A stretch of DNA of 64,000 nucleotides from Deuterostichococcus epilithicus (Eukaryota; Chlorophyta; Trebouxiophyceae; Prasiolales; Stichococcaceae): positions 1,550,001 to 1,614,000 of the forward strand of contig JAVTLE010000010.1 in NCBI GenBank assembly GCA_033439295.1. Direction: 5' to 3'. A model generated the notes under the pieces. That model was not told the origin of the DNA, did not search any database, and worked only from the letters and a program-made list of their open reading frames with translations. Both the position numbers and the translations under genes were made by a program. Within the stretch, counting starts at the first letter, position 1. Each line of letters opens with the position of its first letter. Of the stretch, positions 46,891 through 56,541 are shown in pieces.

Positions 46891-49800
46891 TTACATCGCA
46901 GGCCCGCTGCGCGCCGGTACGCCGCTGGCCGGCAATGCCTCGTTGTAGCCCTCTACGAATGCCTGCCGCTGTGCATGCTCCGCCACCTGTGTTGGTAGCA
47001 TGCGTGCCCAAATAAGTTCAGTACGCTTGCTGACGACCGGTGGCCGTACGATGCTGGGTAGAGATGACGAGTCAACAGCCCCTACTATCAGCACCCTTAA
47101 CCAGCCTGAGCGAGGCCGGGAAGGTGTGATCTCTTATTCGCTCTCACGCGCCAGAAAGACGTCAAGAAGGCAAGACAGCAGGTTCTGATGGGTGTGCTGG
47201 GTACAGCAAATAGCTAAAGACGCCTTGCACCCGATGCGAGCATCTCTGTAACCTTGATCACGGCGGCACTTCCGCATCAAACAGATGAGACTGCCCGCCT
47301 CACCTTGCGGGCGATGACGGCGCGGAACAGGGCAGGCGTGAGCACCGGCTGCGCACTGCCGTACACCGCTGTCTGGATGCTGCTGATCATCTTGGCCAAT
47401 TCGCGGCCGGAGAAGCCGGCTGTTGCCTCTGCCGCCTCCTGCACGTGCGCCTCTGCGATGCCCTCCACCCTGCATGGCATATCGCAAAGGGGTCAGCCGC
47501 TGTGGCCTCGTGGATGTATGAATTTGTGTATAAGCTGAATACTTGTTGAGCAACACTACGCTGGCTTGTTGAGATATGGTGCAAGCGGCAGATTAAATAG
47601 CCAAGATCAGCAGAAAGACAAAGGCATGATACGATGCGGGGGCCACCTGATGGTGTCGGCTGACGACTTCTGGCCGCGCAGCATCGCCAACAGGCGTGCG
47701 CGCAAGCCGACGGCGGCGGTACCGGCGCCGCCCGCGGCAGTGCCCGCCTGCGAGATGTACTGCTCCAGGTACAGCGCGATGATGTGCTTGCGCTCCGGCG
47801 CCGACGGCAGCGGGAACTCCAGTGCCTCATCCATGCGATCGATGACCGCAGGGTCCAGGTCCCCTGCAGCACAGGTGCAGCACTGTTGTCATCGCAAAGG
47901 TCGGCACCTGATGCGCCGACGGCAGGCAGATCTAGCGCCTCGCTTACGCGGTCGATGCTCAGTGGGTCCAGGTCGCCTGCGGCGCGGCGTGGTGTGAATA
48001 TCAGGCGAGCTGGGGTATGATGCCAGAGCCGGGTGCACCCACCGCTGATGTCGCATCCCATGCGACTGTGGCCTTTGTTGAATCTTGTGCTGATGGATGC
48101 ATGCAGCAGACCCATTGCCAGCTATGGGTTGTGTGCACCTGCGTCATGTCAGTGACGAGCCCACAGACTGGCCAAGTCAGTCGTCGATGTCAGCGGCAGA
48201 GGCAGGGTCCACATCAGCTCGCCTGGTCTGTTGGTGGCGAGCACGACCGCAAAGTCGCGCGACTGGTCGCCGGTGCGGAATAAGATGGCGTTGAGCGCGC
48301 CGCGCAGGCCCTCACTCATGCCAGCGCCTCTCCGCCCCAGGAATGCGTCTGCCTCGTCGATGAACAGCAGCAACCCCTGCGTGAGAGAGCGGCACAGTCA
48401 AGGCTGGAGGAGAGCCACCGTTGATCTCACGGGCAGGTCCCAGAGCAATTTGTTAACGAGCATGCTTGCTGAACCGAGCTGCAGGAAGGCGTCAGGAGCC
48501 AGCAGGTGACAGTTCAGCCTCCGGCAAGCGCTCGCCTTCTTGCTGGTCTCTGCCCAGTCAAACATCTCGTGTATCTGGGTGACGGCGCCGCCGCCGAGCG
48601 GCGCCACGTCGCCGCCGGACATGATGGCATAGTCCAGCCCTGAGGTGCGCGCCAGCCGCTTTGCCGCCATGGTCTTGCCAGTACCGGGCGGACCTGGGGC
48701 CACGAGCAACATTTGATAGCGGAGCCGACCAAATCGTGCATAGACAAGTCGCCAGCCAGCCCTTCATCGCCATGGTCCTGCCCATACCAGGCGGGCCGGG
48801 GCTCAGTGGCAACATAGAGTTAAACGGTGCTCAGGACTGAGCTGGAATTGAGTAGCGCCCTGGGAGTGTCGTCGCAGGACAATGCTAAACACCGCATCTG
48901 GCATCCTGAGCGACTACTGTGGCACGCAGCAGGGCCGCGTCGTTGCAGATGCCGGCGACACCCTCTGCAGCATCGGTGCCGGGGTGCAACTGAGACGTCG
49001 AAGGTCCCCGTACTGTCAGGGTTGCAAGCGGCGCCTCACCATAGAACATCATGTGGCGGAAGGGGGCGCCGTGCTGCCGCGTGTTGGCGGTGACTGCCGC
49101 CAGCGAGCGCACATTGTCGTGCAGCGCCGCGGGCAGCACCACGTCGCTGAAGTCCCGCTTGACCGCCTCCAGCGACTTGCTGCCGGAGCTGGTGCCCTTG
49201 CCACGGCTCCACCAGCCCCTCCGCGACGTCTCCCGCACCTGCCGGTCGGCGATGCGGCGTCCTGCCTCAGCGTCGTTGCGATGCACTGGCACGCCAGCAG
49301 TTCAGCACTAACGTGTTGCTCCTCGAGGCGGCCTGTGACTGCACGCGCCAGCAAAACCCTGCGCCGCTAGCGCCAGCCCCAATCGGCGCAGCCCACTGCA
49401 GTGTCCCTTTCCCCTGCTTGCCCATGAACGGCAGGCAGCAGACATCTTCTGCTGCACGATCAGCAGGCATGTCGGCTTCGTGCAGAATGTTGTGTGTCAG
49501 ACTCACCAGGCGCGGCGTGCCGAACCAACGGTCGAAAGTCTTGCCCGCCACCCGCACGCCCTCGCGCGTCGAGTACACGCCCAGCGCCAGCAGCGTCAGC
49601 CCCGCGATGCCAGTGCCCAGCTTCGTGGTGTCTGTCAGCAGGTCGGTCAGCCCGGAGCCCAGGTGGCCGAAGGTCACGTTGATGGCCTCCACCAGCTTCT
49701 TCCGCTCCTCCTCCAGCTGCAGCAGCAGGGTCCTGCGAAGGAAGAGTAGCTGGAATGAGGGCCGGCGGCGAAATGGAGATTCGCTCAGGCGCCTTGACAT

Positions 49801-51553
49801 GCCGTGATGCCGCATGGCCAGAGTGAAGTCCACTGCGGCAGCAGCGTCCCGTGCGGTAGCCGATGCACAGCGCCTCTAAGGCGGCCCGAGCCGCATCGTC
49901 GTCTGTCTCTTCGTTCAAGCAGGCACGAAAAATCCCCACCACATTCCTGCCCGCAAGGGCTGCCACACCCACCGGCAGGCAGCGCCGGCTCAGCAGGGAC
50001 GCTGCACCAGCCACATGCGCACCTCCACCCATTCCCTGGCACAGTCCACAGTCAAGCCGACTGCGACTGACAGCAGCATATCTGGCTCCCCGCTCTCAGT
50101 CTGAGGTCACCTGCGGTTGACGTCCTCGTTCTCACGGTTCTCCCGGATGCGGCCCTCCGCCTCCGCGAGCGCCCGCTCCCGCTGCACCTTGCCCTCCAGG
50201 TCCGACTTGTACTTTTCCGTCGCGCGGCGCTCGGCCTCAATCTGCTCTGCGACCTGTCGCCGCTCCGCCTCCGTCCGCCGCGTCGTCTCTTCCTGTGAGT
50301 TCACGACAACATCTCAGCGTTCCGGACCATGAGTCTCGTCGCCGAATAATCTGCGGGGTGCCTCGATCTGCTCCGCGGCCTGCCGCCGCTCCCCCTCCAT
50401 CCGCCACATCATCTCCTCCTGCGTTCAGGCGGCGGCAGCAAGTAGATCGAGGAGCTCGTCACCAAACAGCACAACGCGGTGTCACACTATTTGCTCGCGC
50501 GAATGGTTTCGGTGCTGGGTCTGCCCTGCGCTAGCCTGCTCTGAGCCTTCACAAAACCTCCGCCCTGTGCCGATCCCAGCTCCAGACGCCAACAATGACA
50601 CCGCGCCGTGCCGGCGCAGCCGCCTGCTGTCCACAGAGGCGCATGACACAGGCGTTTCATGAAGGCGCAAGCTCCCACGCCGACCTACTCGCCTGGAGAC
50701 GGACGAGCTCCGCGTTGCGCTCGCGCTGCTTCTGGTGCTCCGCCTCCATGCGCTGCCGCGCCAGTCCGTCCTGGTACTTTGCCACCTCCTGCTTGTTGTA
50801 TGCGTCCTGCTGCTGCGCCTTGCGTTGCTCCTCCCATCGCACCTTCTCCACCTCCTGTTGTGAAGTGCGCAAGGAAGGCGGCATGAGTTCAGGTAGCAAG
50901 GGCCTGTCGCGACGGACGCAGGCGCGTCGTCGTGTGGCCGGCACAGATGACGATGGTGTCGGAACCCAGAAGCACCAGCAGGTGTCTGCTAGGATCATGA
51001 AACTTGCCATGGTCTGACATCCAGACAGTTCATTCTCAGGTTGGGCATCTGATTCTGGAAGCTGCCCTGGCCGGCACGCACCACTGCCGCTTGTTTGGTA
51101 GCTGCCTCGAACTCCGCCTGCTTCGAGCGGGACTCCTGCTGCTTTGTCCGTTCCTGCTCCTTTGACAGCTCAATGACCTGCAGGATTGTTCACATCTACA
51201 CGCTGAAAACGTCATCACATCTGCTCGAGGCATGCGTGAACATCATGAAGGTTCGATGTCTGCGAATTGACTCGCGATTTCTGCAACACCTCGGATACAT
51301 AAATTTCAGACTACAGGAGCCTGTCGCACGCATGAACATCGCTCCGTAACGCGCGAACCTTTTTGGCGAATGGAGATTTGTTGATTTCCCTCAGCGCCTT
51401 TGCACCTCGCTCCAGCGCTTCAGGGTCGAAGGAGGGACCTCGGGGCTCCTTTTCACCGCTGTCATCGCACAACGCGGCACTGCATACGCCAGTGCTGGCT
51501 GCAGCAGCCGCCAGACCAAGATGCCTCGCTCTGAAAGCAACATTTCTCAACAT
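46891..51553 (-). CDS. ATAD3: ATAD3 mitochondrial AAA+ ATPase
   Basis: Inner-membrane AAA ATPase linked to nucleoid organisation and lipid/contact-site functions. It starts [20 protein letters not shown] at 51553. [20 protein letters not shown], the ATAD3 signature, follows, then long charged coiled-coil exons: [20 protein letters not shown] (about 51180), [20 protein letters not shown] (about 50850) and [20 protein letters not shown] (about 50280). Exon about 49740-49510 carries [12 protein letters not shown] and the membrane segment [20 protein letters not shown]. About 49250-49030 gives [10 protein letters not shown] and ending HMMFYG. AAA core: [14 protein letters not shown] (Walker A, about 48690), [29 protein letters not shown] (Walker B, about 48370), [11 protein letters not shown] (sensor 1), [17 protein letters not shown] (about 47865) and [13 protein letters not shown] (sensor 2 region, about 47420). 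The last exon reads [18 protein letters not shown] and stops at 46891. All catalytic motifs are intact. Two introns contain decayed exon copies, listed separately. Confidence 0.95.
47905..47990 (-). repeat. Diverged copy of an ATAD3 exon start in the preceding intron
   Basis: The minus strand reads [18 protein letters not shown] here, against [20 protein letters not shown] in the real exon (about 47868 downwards). Around 70% of bases match over about 55 positions, and the copy keeps its acceptor (GCCGCAG). A further fragment (48228-48178), directly after the upstream exon ending ATNRPG, translates [13 protein letters not shown] in one frame and looks like a third, older copy. Confidence 0.75.
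48741..48815 (-). repeat. Decayed copy of the ATAD3 Walker A exon
   Basis: The minus strand reads [20 protein letters not shown] here, against [20 protein letters not shown] about 100 bases downstream in the real exon. The copy has lost the acceptor AG (CCCCG in place of CCCAG), and the Walker A lysine is replaced by arginine. It is probably not spliced in. Confidence 0.8.
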
Positions 51554-51867
51554 AGTCGAGTACGATGTCAACTCAGGCTTGAGTACACTGGCGCTGGAGG
51601 CTAGTGCGTTCGCCTCCTGGACGAATGTGAACCATCGCTTGAAAGGTCTCAGCAAATGTCGTCATGTGGAAGCTGCAATCACGTGAGCGGTACTTCCAAC
51701 AGCCTGTACGACACAAACCTTCAATCTACCTTCCATATCAATCTACTGACCGTCCAACAATGGAGACGAACTCCAAAGCGCAGGTATACTTTCGTCACTA
51801 CACTTGGCCAGGAGATGACAGTCGAGCAAAGCCGTCGAAGGTGCTGTCCGAGACTTGTCCGCGCACA
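51554..51867. other. Intergenic: ATAD3 promoter and ligase 3' flank
   Basis: 314 bases between two minus-strand genes. It must hold the ATAD3 promoter and leader. No gene or repeat recognised. Confidence 0.5.
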
Positions 51868-54800
51868 TCAGTCTCGCGTGTGCTGCTTGCACTTGGACTT
51901 GCCGCCAAAGTGCCTGCCGCCCTCCTTCCGCAGCGTGGCTCGACATAAGGCACAGAACGGCGTCGTACACGCCCAACAGCTGATGTGGTTGTTGTTCTGC
52001 ATCTTGACGTTCAGTGCACCTGTGATGGGCAGCACATGTCTGTCAGGTTGGAGTCCAACGAAGGGAGAGCTCCAGCAATCAGACATACAGCGGCAGCAGG
52101 AAATGCAGTAATATGGAATGGCGTCATCGCACCGCAAGTGGGGCAGTGATGCCGCCCGGGCCGCCTGGCATCTTCTGCCGCCTGCATTTAGCATGAAGTC
52201 TTCTCGGCCTTCCATTTGCCGCATCGCCAATGGGTGTTGAGCAAAAACAAGCTACAGCAGGTTCAGGTATTGATGCTTCCGCACATTCATGCAATCAAAA
52301 TACCATTATGGAGGTTTTCAGCCCGCACCTCTTCTGCCGGCCAGTACTGCTGCTGTGCAACGAGCGCCTCCTGCCGGATCATGGCTGCGTCCCACTCGTG
52401 GTTCCACCGAGCGATCTCGGAGTCGTCAAACAGCACGCAGCTGCCGTCCCTTGCGCCCAAGAAAGCCAGGATGTCCTCAGGTTGCGCATTGCGAACTTGT
52501 TGCAGCCTCCTCACAATGTCATTGCAGCAGGCTGTCAGCAGCACATGCTGTTGCACGATACTGCTGCAGGCCCACCTGTAGTGCTCGTATCCACTGATGC
52601 TTTTCAAGCACCTGCAAAGCAGAACGACATGTGTTCGATGTGTTGATGAGCGTCTGCACGTTGGGCAGCACCTTGCAGCAGAGGCACACGCGCTGCTGTC
52701 CAGTGCCCATGCTCAAGGTTGCATCAGCCACAGCCCGCACACTTGGCAGGGTGCAGGGCCTGCCGCCAAACTCACTTCCAGCACCAGAAGCCCCCGCAGT
52801 TGCCGCAGACCATCTTGTTGCAGCCCTCCGTCTTTTCGGTGGCCATGCTGCAGGTCGGGCACTGCTTTGCCGTCTCCCGGATGCTCGCCAGTGACAGGCA
52901 CTCCTCCTCCTGCAGGCCACAGCACCGCGTCACCGGGGCGCAGCCCGTGGTGTGATTGATGACAGCCAGTCTGCAAGACTTTGGCGGTCGATCCTCTGGT
53001 GTGCACACCCCCACAGCATCCCCCACAGCATCCCCAACAGCAGAACAACCCTGATGTGGAACCATAGCAGGGTGCAACCGGTGGGTACCTTGCGGCGAAA
53101 CTCCTCAGCTCCATCCTTCTTGCCAGCCATGCGCTGTCGCAGCAGCTCCAGCTGCGTCTCGGGGCTCATGCACTGGGTCCCTGGGTGCCACGGGCTGTTG
53201 CACAGCGAGCAGAAGACGAAGAAGCACCTGCAGAGCGTGCCCACATATTCACCACAGCTGTCCTGGCCCCACGACAGGCCGAAGCACTCAGAAGGAGGTA
53301 CATCAGGAGGACACCCGTGAGACGCCGCACAGCGGCAGGGCAGCGGTAGGCGCACTTGGGGCACTGCGTGCAGTGGTCGTCGTCCTCCAGGGCGGGCGCC
53401 TGGCAGCGGGGGCAGTAGATGAGGTCGTGCATGCGGTCCAGCGCCCGCTGCAGCGTGAGGTCCTCAATGCGCTGCACCTGCTCTGTCGCCAGCAGCCGCC
53501 CCAGCAGCTGCGCACACGACAACAGCGTGCGAATTCGCAACACGCGCTACGCCTTCACCCTTCTGGCAGCTTCATTAAGGTGCACAGACTCTCACAGGGA
53601 CATGGCGCAGCGCAGCGTGGGCACCAGTTGGATTGGCCTTACTCAGCCCACTGTACACGCAGGGTCGGGAAGCAGCAAGCTGGCTGGACCCCCCTCGTGC
53701 CATCGCTTCCAACAACAGAGGGTATTGTTTGCGGGGGTGCTTGGCGCTTGGCATGGTACCTGTCGGCTGAGGCGCTGCTTGCAGCCCGGTTCCAGGCAGA
53801 GCAGGCTGTCGAGGCTGCCCTCTGCGATGTGCATGCCCGCATGCGTTGCGACGCATTCCGCGCAAAAGACGTGGTGACAGTCGTCTAGGCGCACACACTG
53901 TGTGCCCGGCTTGTCCTCGAAGCACACCGGGCACAGCCATGTCCCCTGACAGGCACGCAGCAGCAGATGGGCTTCAGCATGGCATCAGCATGAGGGCTGC
54001 ATATGAGGCGCGCTGCAAGCTGGAGACCTCACTCGTGCAGAGTGGAACAGTAGCAGGGACTCGAGAGCAGCGTGACAGCCAGCAATGAAACATCACCGCT
54101 GGCAGCGGCCATGGCCGGAGCAGCACTGCGTCATCGCCGGCGCAGAGGCAAGCAGAAGCACACAGGAAGCTTCTGACAGACGCCCCCTTGCCTGGCGGAA
54201 CAGGCCGTAGCTGTGCGCGGCATCGTACAGCATAAGCTGCATGCACAGCTCGTCTGGCGACCGCACTTCTGCCGCTGCCGCCGCCGCCGCGCCGCCTGGG
54301 CTGCTACCACCGCGGCCCTCTGTCGTGACGCCATCCGCAGCGCCGCCTGCTATGCGGTCTGTCGTCGGCAAACTGCCAGCTGCAGCGTCTGCCGCCGCGG
54401 CACCACTGGCTGTATCCGCCCTGGCCTGCTGTCCGGCGAATGCGGGCTTTGCACCTGTGCCAGGGCACCAGCTGGAGGCCTGCGGGTTCAGCGTGCCGTT
54501 CACGAGGGGCGCCGGCGGCTCGCGCGCAGCAGCAGCGGCAGAAGAGGATACAGCACCCAGCTGCGAGCGCTGGGACCCTGCGTGTCGCTGGCGGCGCTGC
54601 ATTGCCGCCTGCTGCGGGGCCGCCTGCGGCTGAGCATGCGGCCGTGTGCCCGGCTGCTGGTTCTGCTGCCGCGGCAGAGGCTGGCCCTGCTGCGGCTGTT
54701 GCTCCTGGCGCAGCAGGGGCTGCTGTGCTGCGTGTGCGGCAGCGGCGCCGACGTCCATGCTCGCTGCTGCTGTCGCTACGGTGTCCAGGCGCAGCGCGTG

Positions 54801-55723
54801 GCTCGCGCCGATGGCCTCCAGGGCGCTGGCTTGCAGCCAGTCGAGCCACACATAGCAGATCGGCAGACCGGCGCCCTGCAGCCGCAGGCGAAGCAGCTCA
54901 GCTCAGCCACTTGGCTGCAAGATGACAAGCCGCACGCCATCGTGCAGTTCAGAGCCTGGCGTGTGAAAATGTGCACATCATTGAACAAGGGTGCCTGCCT
55001 GTGCCCACGCAACCCTGGCTTCTCTGTGCATGACAGAGAGCATGCGTGAAGGTGGTGGACCCACCTGCTCGTCCCACAGCCGGGTGAGCTCTGCCGACAG
55101 CATCGCGGCACTCAGCGCGCTGACCCAGAGCGCCGACAAACTGAGCTCCGGCGGTTGCGAGGAGGGGTAGCCGCGGGGGAAGCGTAGCCGGAGGCACAGC
55201 GGCGGCAGGTGCCTGATGCGAAGACCCGCGGCGGCCAGGCTGTCCGTGCCAGGTGCTGCCTCGCGGCCACCGCCGTCCTGCTCCCCCATCTGCGAGCGGA
55301 AGCGGCAACTCATACCACGGGGTGCAGCCCGCTGGGACGTACTTGCCCAGTCACAGTTGTGCAGATGGTGACTTTGCAGGCACACGCCGCTGACTCACAT
55401 CAGCAACAGCAACCTAGCTTGGCTGACGCTGAGCCCGTTCTCATGAACTGACCGTGCCACGCTGCGAGCAGCACTCTGACTTGCTGCCCACCCACCGCGA
55501 GCGCCAGACCATCTGGCGGCAGCTCCACATGGATGGCTGCCTGGCACTCCAGCGGCTCGGCCGGCAGCGCCGCCGCCAGCTCCTCGCTGGGACCCGCGAC
55601 CGCCGCATCAACGCCGAAGCCTTCCGCCAGCACCGAGAAGTCCTCGCCGCAAATGGACTGCAGCGCCGTCACCTCCTCCAGCTGCTGCCGCCAGTTGTCC
55701 AAGTCTTGCGTTGCCGCCGTCAT
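51868..55723 (-). CDS. RWD-RBR E3 ubiquitin ligase, RNF14-like
   Basis: RING-in-between-RING ligases take ubiquitin from an E2 onto a RING2 cysteine before passing it to substrate. It starts MTAATQDLDNW at 55723. RWD domain: WRQQLEEVTALQSICGEDFS and AAIHVELPPDGLALAVGG (about 55690-55490). An Ala/Gln-rich linker is at about 54850-54200. RING1 is at about 53930-53790 (CVRLDDCHHVFCAECVATHA). The IBR follows at about 53500-53340 (LIYCPRCQAPALEDDDHCTQ then CPKCAYRC) with FCSLCNSPWHPGTQC (about 53215). RING2 is at about 52910-52780 (CPTCSMATEKTEGCNKMVC then GNCGGFWCWK), keeping the cysteine expected to carry ubiquitin in GCNKMVC. The C-terminal module matches plant and animal RNF14-type proteins: SCVLFDDSEIARW (about 52440), HHCPTCGAMTPFH (about 52150), and NNHISCWACTTPFCALC to KCKQHTRD, stopping at 51868. 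About ten exons; some edges approximate. Only 17 bases separate its start from the upstream DPM2 stop. Confidence 0.93.
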
Positions 55724-55740
55724 GGCCGCGCTGAGCTTGA

Positions 55741-56208
55741 CTACAAATGGCTGATCCTGCACCGATATTTGAAGAACATGTGCATGCGCCTGTGTTGCAA
55801 CAAACATCATGGGTGACATGGTCGCACATGCACGGTGACCGCCCTGCAATGAGGACGTACCTCGAAAGCTGTGCGTGGACGAGTATGCAGCCGATGTAGC
55901 CGACCACGAGGCTGGCGCCCAGAGCGCCAGCCAGCGCGACGGCGCTCACAAGCCGCTCAACAGGCGGAAAGAGGTCCAGCAGGAACAGGCCTTCGTCCGC
56001 AAACGGCTGCACAACGCGTACAGTGTTTCATGTGACACCGACAGCGATGAAACACAACTTAGCAGCACGTTCACTGGCTGCACGAACTCCACCCAGCTTC
56101 AGTCAGGACCGCACCCACCGTGCCCAACAGCCAGATGCTAGCGTATGCGAAAGCAGCGCCTGCGAGTGCCAATGTGACGACGCCCACGAATCGATCAGTG
56201 GCGGACAT
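55741..56208 (-). CDS. DPM2: Dolichol-phosphate mannosyltransferase subunit 2
   Basis: Small ER membrane subunit that stabilises dolichol-phosphate-mannose synthase, supplying mannose for N-glycans and GPI anchors. Three exons: 56208-56119 (30 codons), 56006-55861 and 55789-55741; the total of 285 bases is exactly 94 codons plus stop, with GT-AG junctions in phase and introns of about 112 and 71 bases. It starts MSATDRFVGVVTLALAGAAF (human DPM2 opens similarly with a conserved DxxVG), continues AYASIWLLGTPFADEGLF, LLDLFPPVERLVSAVALAGA and LGASLVVGYIGCILVHAQL, and ends in a basic tail. Two membrane segments and the intervening lumenal P-F motif fit; human DPM2 is 84 residues. The third exon is chosen by phase and length only. 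It diverges from the MATE gene. Confidence 0.88.
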
Positions 56209-56541
56209 AGGCGCAGGACATAGCGCTCAACGCCGACGAGAAGTGGAGCTCAGCACAACGGTGATGTTTGGTGTCAGCGCCGCTCCTCAATGACAACACA
56301 GCACCGACGCGCGCAATGTGGTCAACATAGATGTTCTTACGGACGCTTATCTGCTCAGCATGCAAACACGGCGGCATTAACTTGCAACTTCCCGTGGTGA
56401 CCGCCCTCGCTCGAACTTCACATTTCTTACCCACGTGGGCATCATGAGCACGTGACGTTGTGTGTAAACCTAGATCAGCACTCGCGTTTCAATCATACCT
56501 TAAACCAATATCAGAATTGAGCAAATGTGGCAGAAAGAATC
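56209..56541. promoter_or_regulatory. Divergent promoter region, DPM2 and MATE gene
   Basis: 333 bases between divergent start codons, AT-richer than its surroundings around 56430-56530. No specific element recognised. Confidence 0.55.
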
